From Batkoa obscura (taxonomy: Eukaryota > Entomophthoromycota > Entomophthoromycetes > Entomophthorales > Batkoaceae): 64,000 bases of DNA. Below are positions 23,355 to 34,553 of this stretch, in pieces (the first letter of the stretch is position 1; each line of letters starts with the position of its first letter). The notes under the pieces are model-generated. The model did not search any database and was not told the DNA's origin. It worked only from the letters and a program-made list of their open reading frames with translations. Position numbers and translations under genes: made by a program. The DNA lies in contig JASVEC010000006.1 of the NCBI GenBank assembly GCA_030770535.1, positions 248,001 to 312,000 on the forward strand. Direction: 5' to 3'.

Positions 23355-23927
23355 GATATAAGTATTTTTATTGGTTTAATAAAATCATCCCTTAGTGTAC
23401 CCTTATCTATTTAAAAAAACAATTAATTAATCTTTATTTTCATAATTCCATTAATTAAAGATGACTACTATATTACTAAAATAAAACAATAACATAAAAC
23501 ATTAAGAAAATCACAATCTATATTTAATTTAATAAAAATCCCACTTTATAAAGTTAATAAAATACTAGTTAAATAATTAATTTAAATTTTTAACAAATTT
23601 TCTATTCAACTTCAAATAGAAGTTTACCACCCGCTTAATAGGTTCCATTGAAAAATCAAAATTGCCCTTGAAACCAATCTTTATTAAATAACAAATCAAA
23701 TTAAGGAATAAAATTCAAAATAGCCAATAAAATTTCAATGTTTTTAAATCTTAACTCTCTAATCGGAAAATTTCAAAAAAAGAGAATTGAGTAGTTAGCA
23801 AAATAATTTCAAATTGAATTTCAACTTTATTAAAAAATTCAATTACAAAAATATAACAAAATTTACAATCTTTATTTCTTTATTATTCAAATTTTTAATT
23901 AATTAATACGATTCTATTTTTATATAT
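23141..23927. other. Divergent intergenic region
   Basis: A shared upstream region of the minus-strand carrier gene and the plus-strand membrane-protein gene. It contains an ATA/AAT repeat run near 23322-23349; no other element recognised. Confidence 0.5.
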
Positions 23928-24836
23928 ATGGATGTAGATACGATTACTCCGAATATGAATTCAACTAATTCGGAATTAACTTCCAATGATACTTTAAATG
24001 AAAGACCTTTAACTACTCATCCATTACAATCTCAACCATTTTATACAATAACACAAAACAATAATAGTAGAAACAATATACCTAATTACATAATTGAAAC
24101 ATTACCACCAAATCCATCTGTTTCACAAACCTTACCCATACGTAGTAGTTCCACTATTATTAATAAATTCTTGGATATTAACAAAGAAGAACGTACATTA
24201 AATCATAAAAATAGTTTTAGTAATTCGATTCATACTTCTATTTCTGATTTTAGTCAGCATAGTAGTAATTTAAGCTTATTATCTACAGACGAATATAATG
24301 CTAATATTAATGTTGCTATTGATCAATTTATTAATTTATCTATGGTATCTCCAGTCCCTTTTAAACCTAAAGATATTCGAGAAAAAGTTAGTCAAGGATT
24401 TTTAAGAAAACCAAGTAAGTTGAAAGTTAAGAGAGATGAAAAATCAAATAGAGGAAATAGTATTTATTTTGATACGGATACTTCATTAAAGATACAACAA
24501 ATACCAAAGAAAAGAGTATTAGTTGAAGAAGGTTTCTATTATTCTGATACTACTAATATTAACGATAAAAATCATCAAGTGAATAATTATATGAAACAAG
24601 ATAATGGTATCAAAGAAAAAATAGGTCAATTAGCTAATATTCCTTTTGGAGCTAAAATGTTTTGTGGAGGAGTTTTGTTTTTTCCATTATTTTATGTAGG
24701 TTCTTTTTATAAAATTCAACCTGGAGATAGAAATGAATTACAATGGAGAGGGTATAATAGAGTATTAGCTTGTTTCGTTACAGTTGTAATCATTGTGGCA
24801 ATCGTATTGTTAGTGCATGGATTAACGGCGATATAA
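23928..24836 (+). CDS. Uncharacterised tail-anchored-like protein with two C-terminal membrane segments
   Basis: A single exon of 302 residues. The first ~235 residues are Asn/Ser/Thr-rich and low in complexity. The last ~70 carry AKMFCGGVLFFPLFYVGSFY, a charged turn with ELQWRGYNRVLA, and CFVTVVIIVAIVLLVHGL. The W-R-x-Y-N-R motif between two hydrophobic segments recurs in unnamed fungal proteins with the same layout (from memory, not a search). There is no signal peptide, so the long N-terminus is probably cytosolic. No function can be assigned. The ATG at 23928 is the first in frame after a stop-rich leader. Confidence 0.7.
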   Translation: MDVDTITPNMNSTNSELTSNDTLNERPLTTHPLQSQPFYTITQNNNSRNNIPNYIIETLPPNPSVSQTLPIRSSSTIINKFLDINKEERTLNHKNSFSNSIHTSISDFSQHSSNLSLLSTDEYNANINVAIDQFINLSMVSPVPFKPKDIREKVSQGFLRKPSKLKVKRDEKSNRGNSIYFDTDTSLKIQQIPKKRVLVEEGFYYSDTTNINDKNHQVNNYMKQDNGIKEKIGQLANIPFGAKMFCGGVLFFPLFYVGSFYKIQPGDRNELQWRGYNRVLACFVTVVIIVAIVLLVHGLTAI

Positions 24837-25104
24837 AGGTATAACAGAGATAAGGGATAAGATGTGATAAGATTTGGATAAAAAAGAAAATGTTTAATTT
24901 AATAACTTTAATTTTATTTTCTGGTTTAAAATAATATAATTATTAGTGTATAAGTTTCAAAAAAAAAACAAATTTAATAAAAAACTTTTAAATTTTTTTA
25001 AAAAGAATGTTTTTTGTTTTTATTTCATTTTTTAACTCAACACTTTAAAGTTTTGTTCTATTTTGTTCTATTTATCAATTTATAAAGACAAAAAGATTTC
25101 ATAA

Positions 25105-26265
25105 ATGAACCCAATAACTACGTCAATTAAACATATAGAAACAGAGCAATTACTTAAACGTAAAGCTCAATTAATAACTGAATTTTTTGAGTTTGTACCA
25201 TTACATTTTGTTGATGAAGTGATTAATTCTGTTAATGATAAAATGTATTTATGTTTAAGTAAATTTGAAAATATATTATATGATACTATGTTAAATCCAA
25301 AAGATATTGAAGAGGTAAAATAAATTCAATAAACTATTAATAAAAGAGAAGTAAAATAAGTAATATTAATTATTATTAATTACTTTTAGTCTATGAACCA
25401 GATTGATACATTATTAGAAGGAGCAGTTGATACTACTTTTGATGTATTTGAATTATATTGTATTGATACTGTATTTAATTTCACTAAAGATGAACCTATT
25501 TCTTTACTTCATTATAATGTAATTTTAACTACTTTTAATATCATTAGTTTTTATTTTAACTAATATTATTCATTGTTTTAGGGTTTAGATTTCAATCTGA
25601 CTGCTGAAGATGAAGAAAACTTAATAAAAGAAATAGAAGAAGAAAAGAAAAAATTAGTTGAGGTAAATGATAATAATAATAATAATAATAATTAAAAAAT
25701 AATACACATTAAACTTTGTCATTAGGCTAAATTAAAAAATATCAAATTAAAAATCATTCAACATCATATTGATCAATACATAACTTTAGTAACTTATTAT
25801 GCTTCAGCAGTTAATCAAATTTATTTAGAATTTTCAAAAAATTCAGGTAATTTCAATATTATTTTATTAATTATTATTAATACAGTTTAAAATTCATTCT
25901 TAATATTATATTAGATTTACCAATCTCCGAATTAATTCAAACGATTATAACTGAATTTCTCACTACTAAAACGGAACATCAAAAAACATCCAAATTATTA
26001 AGATTAAATTATGAAAACTTACCTACTTTAAGGGATCTTTATTTACAAAAGACATTAATCAGTACATTAACGGAAACATTACCGATGTATAAACAAAATC
26101 CATTTTCAAATTTTAGTATTGAATTAGAATTTAATAATATAAATAAAGGAAAGGACTGGAAGGTAAAATAGAAACATTAAATTTATTAATATTAAATATT
26201 AATTCTTTGTTTTATTTTAGAGAATTCATGAAGTATTAGGATTAAGTAAAGAGGATAAGAATTAA
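25105..26265 (+). CDS. MIS12: Kinetochore protein Mis12/Mtw1
   Basis: Six exons: 25105-25314, 25390-25518, 25582-25662, 25726-25846, 25915-26162, 26221-26265; 277 residues. Mis12 is a core member of the MIND/Mis12 complex linking the inner centromere to the Ndc80 complex. The N-terminal block ITEFFEFVPLHFVDEVINSV matches the fungal Mtw1 signature (YFGFTP...FIDDVINAVND). It is followed by a QIDTLLEGAVDTTFDVFELY helix and HYNGLDFNLTAEDEENLIKE, the conserved link to a coiled coil. The rest is helical and poorly conserved, as in other Mis12 proteins. Introns are 58-75 nt, one carrying an AAT repeat. It is convergent with the RBM48 gene. Confidence 0.85.
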
Positions 26266-26597
26266 ACCTAGTTTATTAATGAAATTTATTTAACAAAAGA
26301 GTGAAAGAAATGGTGTGTGTGTTTATTTTTCATTGCTTAACACTAAATATAATTATTAATATGAATAATTAAATTAAGTAAAGTATATTTAATTGTAAAA
26401 TAATTTTTTTAGTTGAATTTTTTTATTTATTCAATTTTATTTTATATTTTATATTTAATATTTTATTTTATTTTAGAATATTATTAAATCAGATATGACT
26501 GTTAAATATTTTTAACAAAACTTACTGTATATGATATAAAAATCAAATTAATATATATTAATACTTTATTATTTAACTACATAAATATACCATAATC
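26266..26597. other. Convergent intergenic region
   Basis: A 332-base AT-rich spacer between the stop codons of the Mis12 and RBM48 genes. Nothing beyond presumed 3' ends. Confidence 0.5.
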
Positions 26598-27246
26598 TTA
26601 GCCTATCTTTCCTTTTATTTTCCTTTTAACCATTTCCATCCTATCTAATAATTTTAACTTTGTATCTTCTATTGTTTCATATTGTGGCGCATAACTAACC
26701 CATAATGGTTGACTATAAAATATAGCATCATCTAATTTATTTTTAGCTAATCTAAGAATCTCTATAATTAATATACAACAAGTTATGAACTTTATAAAAT
26801 AAATAAGTTACCTAGCTTGTTCAAAAGTCTCATATTTGAACCAAAACATTTCAGTAAAAGGTTCCATATCGGGAAGAGTTAGTTGACACCAACTGGAAAC
26901 AATTTGATTAGTGTTTATTATTATTATTATTATTAATTAAATTACAATTGATATTAAAACTTACTTAATAATATTACCATACTGTTGTAATAATTGTAAT
27001 AATTCTTCAATAACTCCAAGTTTTGGTACATTAGTTATTAGTAAATATCTTAGTTTATTGAAATTGTCATTCAAATTTGATAGTTAATTATTTTCATTTT
27101 TACCTCGATTCATCATTAATAGTATATGCTCTTATTAACTTTGGTTGGTCCTGCTTTTTATACTTTTTTAAAATGATGGCTGAATTGTTAGTTAATGAAT
27201 GATTTGAATTAGTTCTGTTATTTTTTTTACCTGGGTTTAAATCCAT
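26598..27246 (-). CDS. RBM48: RNA-binding protein RBM48 (minor-spliceosome-associated in other taxa)
   Basis: Four exons: 27246-27104, 27048-26965, 26892-26812, 26751-26598, with introns of 55, 72 and 60 nt; 153 residues. The chain has AYTINDESRYLLITNVPKLG, a FTEMFWFKYETFEQARLAKN block and PLWVSYAPQYETIEDTKLKL. Human RBM48 has the same succession (YLLVQGVP, FTEVYLIKF, LLHVCYAPEFETVEETRKKL). It is an RRM protein that works with ARMC7 in U12-type splicing in maize and human. This copy stops soon after the RRM, lacking the long animal tail. The ATG at 27246 follows directly on non-coding DNA; 354 bases separate it from the divergent eIF3m start. Confidence 0.8.
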
Positions 27247-27600
27247 GATTCTATTGCTAATTAATAATTAGTTTGATATCTTTGTAATTGTTTTAAATTA
27301 ATACTTTAAATAGGGCTCTGTTTGATTTTTTAAAATTGAAATAAATGACTAATTTGTAAACTTTAAATAGCAGATATAAGATAAATATTAATTTGGTATC
27401 CTTTTTTACTTTTATTTAACTAAAATAACTTCAACAATTGTAATAAGTGACAGCTCACAATCAACGAAATTTCAAGTTCTTAAATTAAGAAAAATCCCAT
27501 AAAATTCTCCTTTGGATTTCCATCAATAATATTAATTTAACAAAAAATTAATCTAACAAAAAAATAACTTTGATTTTATAATTCAAAAAAAAAGTTAAAA
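27247..27600. other. Divergent promoter region RBM48/eIF3m
   Basis: 354 bases between two divergent ATGs. A GTATCCTTTT string (near 27399) resembles a U12 donor, but there is no matching branch site, so it is not called as an intron. Confidence 0.45.
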
Positions 27601-29109
27601 ATGGATCCATTAAATACTGTATTTGTAGAAGGAACAAAAGAAGATCAGGTATTGTAATTACCTCTTAATATACGTTCTATTACCAACCTTCGTCATTACC
27701 CTTTCATTAACCTATTTTTATAGGCTTTAGAGTTTGCCACACTTATTGACCAACTTAAAGAAGTAACTGAAGATAGTGAAATTAGTTTAACTTCCACTAC
27801 AAAAAGTTTAATTTCAAGTGAAAATTGGTCTGAAATTTATACCAAATTTGCTTTCGAAACCGCTACTTTATTAAATGTAGAATCTCATAGTAAGGATATT
27901 GTTATTATTATTTAACTGTTTTTATTTTTATTTTTATTTTTATTATTAGATATTGTAGCTGCTTTCAATTTATTATTATCACAAATTAAGTTAGCGGATA
28001 GTAGTATATTGGCTGAATTAATTCAAAAAGTAGTTAACTCATTAATTGAGTCTTCTCATGAGAATGGGTATTCTAAATTAGCTATGTAAGTAGACACATT
28101 CGCTATACAAATAATTAAAAAAAACTAACCTTTCATTTCTAAATAGGTTAGAAATCCTTTATAATTCCATCGAAAAGAACAATAGTTTACGTTGTACCGC
28201 TTTTGAAGGAATAATTAAATTATCAGCAAAACATAAAATTGTTAAAAGTTTGACACCTTCTTTATCAAGTATTAAAACTTGGGTCCATCAATGGGGTATT
28301 GATGCTACCCATTCTAGAGCTTTTTATTTGTTACTTTCAAATACTCTTAAGGATTTTGATTATAGGTAAGAGGTTTATTTACTATTTCAATAATTTATTT
28401 ATTTCGATTTTTAAAAAATAGAAAAGAAGCATTTGAATTTTTATTATGCTACTTATATACTTTTGAAACCGAAACTGAAGTAACTGAAGAAATATTAAAA
28501 ATTGGAGAACTTGGAATAGTTGAAGCTTTACAAATACCTGAAGTATTAAACTTTGAGTCCTTATTATTATCTCAACCCATCAAAAAATTGAATGGAAGTC
28601 CATTATACCAATTAGCTGAAATTTTTTTATCTAAAGATGTAGCTAGTTATAAAGAATTTATCTCAAACCATCAAGATTTAGTTTCCACTCATCAATTAGA
28701 TCAAGATAGTTTATTAAACAAAATTAGAGTACTTACTGTAGCTTCTTTAGGAACTCAATATTTAGGCCAACCTATTACTTATTCTAAACTAGCCGATTGT
28801 ATGTTTATTGAAAAATTAGAAGGATATGAAACTGAAATTGAAATTTACATAATTGATGTTATTCGTGCAGGATTAATTGAAGCTAAACTGAATCAATTAG
28901 AAGCTAGTGTAACTATTACTCGTTCTACTTATCGTCAATTTGAACAAGATCATTGGAATAAGTTACTTTTAGAGTTAAGTAATTGGAAAGTTTCTTTAGA
29001 GCATGTGATTAAAACTGTGAATAATGCAACTAGTAATATCAATTCCACTTTAAATCAACGTACTTTAAATGAACAAACTGAAACAAGTGCAGCTGCTGAA
29101 TCTTCTTAA
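27601..29109 (+). CDS. EIF3M: Translation initiation factor 3 subunit M
   Basis: Five exons: 27601-27648, 27724-27889, 27950-28085, 28147-28365, 28422-29109; 418 residues. The protein is helical through the first two thirds and carries a PCI domain: LLNKIRVLTVASLG..., YSKLADCMFI, then IDVIRAGLIEAKLNQLEAS and the conserved TRSTYRQFEQDHWNKLLLEL, closely like eIF3m of animals and fission yeast. eIF3m belongs to the PCI/MPN core of the eIF3 complex on the 40S subunit. The Thr/Asn/Glu-rich tail is variable. The paralogous COP9 subunit 7 was considered, but the C-terminal block favours eIF3m. Confidence 0.9.
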
Positions 29110-29555
29110 TGGTGTGAGATGAGAATTTATAAAATAAAAATTGGGTAGATAGGATATATTAAATGAAGTTAAGATTAATATATAGATTTTATAATTATTT
29201 TATTTGATATATTTTGAATTTGAGTAAAGATACAAAATTTTAAAAAAGTTGTCATTTTAATATATTAAACTTATTAAATTAAAATTATGTTTTATAATTC
29301 AATATAAATCTTTTCTATTTTGTATACTATCATTAATGCTAAACACTATTTTATTATAATGATACTATCACTATACTATAAAAAATGATAAAAAATGATA
29401 AAAAATGATAAAAAATGATAAAAAATGATAAAAAATAATAAAAAATAATAAAAAATAATAAAAAATAATAAAAAATGAAAAATTCAATAATTATATTTAA
29501 TATAATAACTTATAACAATAACCTAAAATATCACTAAATAGCTTTATTGTTATAA
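29110..29555. other. Convergent spacer with a minisatellite
   Basis: A spacer between the eIF3m and Erv46 stop codons. It contains the 10-bp tandem repeat listed separately. Confidence 0.5.
29381..29470. repeat. 10-bp minisatellite, nine units in two variants
   Basis: Five perfect copies of AAAAATGATA (29381-29430) followed by four of AAAAATAATA (29431-29470), in register. The G-to-A variant is confined to the distal block, as expected from stepwise unit duplication. Confidence 0.9.
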
Positions 29556-31062
29556 TCAAGAAGCTTTCCCCAATTCCATTTTCTTTTTCATTGAACGTTG
29601 AGCATTATAGAGAGCAGAATCAATAATACCAGCAATAGTTAAAATACCACCCACAATAGCACATAAAGAAGTAAGAAATGAAGTAAATGTTTTTTTGGTT
29701 TCATGAGCACTTACTAACATAGGAGAGATTTCAAATTTAAAAAATACACCTAAATCAATTCAATTAATATTCTTTTTCTATCTTTTTAATACATTAACAT
29801 ATCAAAAATTACCAGGTATTCCAGCAATATCTTCTCCACTCATATCTTCTTCATGTTGTGTTACTGAATATTGATTTGTTTCAATTTTTCTTCCATCGTA
29901 ATAATTTAGATGAGTAGCTACTACATTTAAAAAGTATTGAAATTTTATAGGACCTTTTAAATATTTAGTAAATAAATAAATAAATTTAATTTGTATAAAT
30001 TTTTCTTACCAATTTCTCTTTTGTTAACTTCCCCATCCAATGGATTTTTAACATCGTTAATCAATTCACCAAAAGATAATTGATTAATAGTATGTGAATA
30101 ATCATAAGCTGAAGAACCATATGTACTATGCATATGCATACCCATAAAATTAAAAGATTCTCCTAAGGCAATATGAAATATACCCGGTATTTTTTTAACT
30201 TTAAGTTCTCCATGAATATTACATCCTTCCCCTTGTTGTTGTTTCATTTTAGATGTAATACCTTCAAATACACACTTAAATTAAATTATTTATTAAATTA
30301 AATTTTGATTAAAATCGAAATTTTAAACAACTTACTTGCTCAAAATCTTCAAATTTAGTCATTTCCCATCCTTTTTTAGTATAAGCGGATTTGATCTCAT
30401 CACATGTATTACAGCACTGTTTTTCAGCACCAGCTCCATAGCAAGAACCACAATAATCGGGTCCTCTTTTTTTAGTAACTGCATCCCTTTGTACATCTGA
30501 ATTTGATTTATCTGAGTTGATATCTTTTTATATAAATTCAATATTTTAAATAAAAAAAGGAATAAATTTAAAAAATTACCGAAAGCTTCTTTATCTACTT
30601 CTTTACCCTCCTTATCTAAACGTACTTTATAAATATTCGATTCAAGATTGGTTTGATATTCACCACTCGCTTGAACGGAGTCTAATGATAATACTATAGA
30701 AAATAGATATTAATATAATATAAATAATGGCCTACTCACTTACAATAACAAGGTACCCTTGGAAAAGTAATATTAAAATGAATGGGTAATGTTTTTGTAC
30801 GAGATTTATCTACAGATAACTCCCATTTCCAAGTAAGTGTATTATAATCAATAAACTCATATAATGACAAAAGCATAATAATACCAAAGGATAATAAAGT
30901 AACTGGAGATAATATTGATTAGTATTTTAACTTTTTATTATTCTTTTAAATTAATAATCACTTACCTGTACCACCGGTACTTGTCTTTATACGAAAATCA
31001 TCTAGTGTTTTAGCATAAGCATCAAAGCTACTTAATCCCTTAAATTTTGTTCGAGTTCCCAT
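29556..31062 (-). CDS. ERV46: ER-Golgi cargo receptor Erv46/ERGIC-3
   Basis: Seven exons: 31062-30966, 30902-30744, 30693-30580, 30523-30336, 30274-30010, 29953-29813, 29749-29556; 385 residues, matching human ERGIC3 (383). It starts with a short cytosolic segment (FDAYAKTLDDFRIKT) and a first membrane helix (VTLLSFGIIMLLSLYEF). A lumenal domain follows with RVPCYLLSLD, the Cys cluster DYCGSCYGAGAEKQCCNTCD, CNIHGELKVKKIPGIFHIAL, and SYTINQL-like HTINQLSFG. It ends with a second helix after FKFEISPMLV. It cycles between ER and Golgi with Erv41 as a retrograde receptor. Introns are 50-63 nt. The tail ends in GKAS, not a dilysine signal, although a KKK stretch is nearby. Confidence 0.95.
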
Positions 31063-31609
31063 TTTCTTTTAAATGAATATTTTATTTAAAATAATAGAAC
31101 AGTTGAAATCAATTGTTTTTAAATTTTTTTAAAATTTATTGATTATTTTAAGTTAATTGTTTAATAAACCAATCAATAGTATTTACGTAAAACTTGTGAC
31201 TATTATAGATTGGATCAGGTTGAGGTTATGTTTAATTGTGGAGTCAATAATGGATTTGCTTTATTATGAAATCAATAAATCAAATAAGAACTAATGCATA
31301 CTATTATGAACTATGGAAATTATTCAACATGATTAATAATAAAATATTAGAAATAAAATAACAAACTATTTAAAATTTTATTTAGTAAATGTACAATGTA
31401 ATTAAATCCAAATTACAGTTTATGTATTTAATATAATCAAAAATGTTTTTTATATAAACAGCTAATAGTCCGATAAATAACTACCATTCATTAATTCTGA
31501 ATTGTTTGAAAAAGGGATATATTGATTTTAAATAAAAAGTAATATGTCAATATACACGAATAGAGTTAATAATATATGCTCAAAAGGTTAAAAATACTAT
31601 TTTATTAAT
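31063..31609. other. Intergenic spacer
   Basis: A 547-base AT-rich spacer between the Erv46 start and the Cdc4 3' end; nothing recognised. Confidence 0.5.
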
Positions 31610-32257
31610 TTAAGAATTAAGAAGCATTTTAACAAAATCTAAAAATTTACATTAAAATAAAAATAAAAAATATTGATATAAAATCTACCTTCATAGTTAA
31701 TATGACCCTCTTTTGTAACCTCTACACCCTTTAAAAGTTCATCAACTTCAGCATCGGTAAGTTTATCACCCAATGAAGTAAGAACTAAAAAAACATAAGC
31801 CAAAATATTATAAAAAAAGAAATTCCATTACCATATCTAAGTTCACCAACAGAAATAAAACCGGTACGATCTTTATCGAATACTTGAAAAGCTTGAACAA
31901 AGTCTTCAACTTCACCAGCCGGTTTAAAACCACCAGGTCTTTGTAAAATAGTTAAAAATGTTTCAAAATCAACCATACCACTGTTATCTGGTAAACCAGT
32001 AATAATTTCTCTAAGTTCAGATTCGGTTGGATTTTGACATAAAGCACGTAAAAGTTCTCCTACTGAAGAGGTGGAAATGGTGCCATTTCCTGTTTTATCA
32101 AATAATGAAAAGGCTTCGCGGATTTCTATAATTGGATTAGCTTTTTAACTTTTAAATTTTCTCTTTTTAATTTACCTCCTATATGTTCTTCGCTTAAATT
32201 GGCCTATTCATTTATGTTAGGTTCAAGTTAAAGGTCACGTATAACTAAATTTACCAT
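31610..32257 (-). CDS. Myosin essential light chain, Cdc4/Mlc1 type (EF-hand protein)
   Basis: Five exons: 32257-32255, 32203-32176, 32125-31832, 31784-31689, 31638-31610; 149 residues. The first exon is only the ATG, and the second 28 nt. The sequence tracks fission yeast Cdc4: QNPTESELREIITGLP, VDFETFLTILQRPGGF, DFVQAFQVFDKDRTGFISVG, ELRYVLTSLGDKLTDAEVDE, HINYEDFVKMLLN. Such light chains bind the IQ motifs of type II and V myosins in the cytokinetic ring and polarised transport. Only the first hand (DKTGNGTIS) and the third (DKDRTGFIS) look able to hold Ca2+; the others are degenerate, as usual here. It is divergent from the heme lyase gene, 299 bases apart. Confidence 0.92.
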
Positions 32258-32556
32258 TTTTTAATAAATATTAAAAAGATAACTCAAGTAATTTAATTCT
32301 AAAGTTTATTGCTGGGGAAAAATAGGTGGACAAATTACAATCGATTTCATTGGATATTTAAATATGCTTCGAAAAAATAGGGAACTCTTGTTTTCTAAAT
32401 TTATGACTTAAGAATTAGGATCAAAATAGTAGTGGATGATTGGTTCCACCATAGCTGAGCATTAACATGGTTGGTTTAAATAGTTGAAAACAAATTTGAA
32501 TTTGATCTTATCTTTGATCAAGAAATCAAAAAATTTAAAGATATAAAAGAATAAAG

Positions 32557-33348
32557 ATGAGTACACCACCACCAGCCTGTCCAATGCATAAAAAGGAAGA
32601 AGTTAAAAATGTAGATGCATCAAAATGTCCCATGTCAAAAACCGAATTAGGAATGAATCCTGCCAATAATATGCCCTATCTACCTAATAGAAGACTCAAT
32701 GAAAATGAAGAAAAATTATCAACAGAGAGAGAAATATCCAGTATTCCAATGAGTGTAGAAGGAAATAACGGAAATGTCAATCGTTGGGAATACCCTTCAC
32801 CACAACAATTTTATAACGCTTTATTAAGAAAGGGCATGGAAACTCCAGTTGAACATATTGATACTATGGTTGATATACATAACTTCTTAAACGAAGGGGC
32901 TTGGAATGAAGTGTTAAAATGGGAGAAATTAAGTAACTGGTAATGCTAATTTATTTAGTGATTATAGTATATTTATGTAATGTTTTTTAGCGACTGTTCA
33001 GATCCTAAGTTATTAAGGTTTAGTGGTAGACCGAAAGAAATGTCACCAAAAGCTTGGTTTTATACCACTTTCTTTGGGTATTCACTATTTACTATTTACT
33101 TATAAAATACAATAACTAATTTTTTTAGTGCTCCAAAACCATTTGATAGACATGATTGGATTGTAGATAGATGTGGTAAAGAAGTTAGATATGTAATCGA
33201 CTATTACGCAGGAGATGAAAACCCACATGAAGATGCTCCAGAGTTTGTTTTGGATGTTCGTCCAGCTGTTGACTCCCTTGGTGCTGTTAAATCTAGATTG
33301 GCTGTAGCTTTTACTGAATTTTTTCAGAGATTTAATAGTTCTTCATAG
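32557..33348 (+). CDS. CYC3: Cytochrome c heme lyase
   Basis: Three exons: 32557-32939, 32991-33077, 33129-33348; 229 residues. The mitochondrial intermembrane-space enzyme attaches heme to cytochrome c. The N-terminus has two Cys-Pro heme-regulatory motifs (ACPMHKK and KCPMSK). It is followed by [32 protein letters not shown], the [19 protein letters not shown] block, [11 protein letters not shown], and [20 protein letters not shown]. All conserved family blocks are present, including the essential His region (VDIHN and DRHDW). Animals have one enzyme for cytochromes c and c1 and yeast has two; the sequence alone does not decide which is true here. Confidence 0.96.
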
Positions 33349-33530
33349 ATCACTTATTTTTATAGATTAAAGTAGTTTTTATTATTATTGATTGGTAACT
33401 ATAAATAAATTTGAATTACAATCACAGTCTTTAATAGCAATATCGTGAAGTATATTCCTATTTAAACTAAAATAATTTATTGGTTTAGAATGTATAGTAA
33501 TTTTGTTAAATTTTATTTCGATATTAACAG

Positions 33531-34451
33531 TTAAAGTAAAAACTTATCAGGCTTAACAATATTATTCAGGATTAACTCAGCATTCTTTAGATCGTTATTC
33601 GTTGCTCTACTCAAAGCATTTTCGTAGGTATTTTCTAGTTTGCCTTATTAACTATATCTACAATTAGTAAGTGAATTACCTATACCAGCTTCTATATGTC
33701 TTTTAATTAAACGTTCTTTTGCTAATTCAAGTGGACAGTTTAAAAATAAGGTGAATTTGGCTAATAAACCTAAGTCTTTCCATATGGGATAATCATAAAG
33801 TAAATAGTTTCCTTCAACGATTATAAGCTTATGACTTTTAAAATAGTTAAAAATTAATCAAAAGTAAGAAGGATATTACCTTGATAATATTTTTATACCC
33901 ATATCTACAGGATCACCAACAGAGTGGTCAAAGGAAGGAAAATAAAAAATATCTTTAGACTGCTTTAATCCTTGTAAGCGCATGTAAAAGCCTATATATT
34001 AGTAAAATAAATAAAATCAAATATAGTAAACTACTCTTAGCATCAAAAGTCCAAGGGGCTCCTCTTCTTTTGAATGCTTCTTCGGGATCCTTAATCTAAA
34101 TTAATTTTACCCAATGAAAATTTAAAAGTATTACTTCAAAACGAGACAATTGTTCTTTAGTTAAATGAAAACCATCCATAGGTAAGGCCACACTGACTTC
34201 TTCTTGGAGAATCTGGTTGATTTGATTGGCCAAATTGTTAGCTAAAGTCGTTTTTCCAGAACCCGGAATTCCTTTATTTATAAAACAAATGTTAAATGTT
34301 TGTAAAAAATTTACCAGCAAGCAAAACTATGTATTTATCATCGTCATTAGAGCTAGATGAATATTAAAGTAAAATCAAAATAAAGCTACTAGAATTACTT
34401 ATAGCGTTTTAAAACCTCTTTAGCCAAGCTTTCAATATTATTTAAATCCAT
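33531..34451 (-). CDS. P-loop kinase of the uridine kinase/YFH7 family
   Basis: Seven exons: 34451-34399, 34352-34315, 34271-34135, 34095-34035, 33991-33880, 33834-33680, 33634-33531; 219 residues. Motifs in order: Walker A in LAGIPGSGKTTLANNL, PMDGFHLTKEQLSRF, the KDPEEAFKRRGAPWTFDA block, FYFPSFDHSVGDPV, and HKLIIVEGNYLL with the Walker-B-like end. This is the pattern of yeast Yfh7 and of the bacterial FrcK/YggC-type nucleoside-kinase-like proteins, whose substrate is unsettled. The third intron is only 39 nt, the shortest in the window. The start was fixed by the first ATG, next to a 9-bp A-rich repeat in the 5' flank. Confidence 0.85.
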
Positions 34452-34458
34452 AAAGAAC

Positions 34459-34493
34459 AAAAAAAGTAAAAAAAGTAAAAAAAGTAAAAAAAG
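34459..34493. repeat. Short A-rich tandem repeat (AAAAAAAGT)
   Basis: About four 9-bp units, AAAAAAAGT-like, between the YFH7-like start codon and the IF1 gene. Probably slippage. Confidence 0.7.
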
Positions 34494-34553
34494 AGTATAG
34501 TCAAATACAATGATTTTTTTATTGAAAAAGCTTGTGGTTAATACAAAAAGTGT

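Noticed and set aside
3-26265. A kinetochore gene cluster made of the Bub1-like kinase and Mis12
   Set aside because: The genes are about 24 kb apart with unrelated genes between, so co-location is most simply chance.
27396-27440. GTATCCTTTT, resembling a U12-type intron donor
   Set aside because: It lies in a divergent promoter region, with no TTCCTTAAC-like branch site and no coding exon on its left side.
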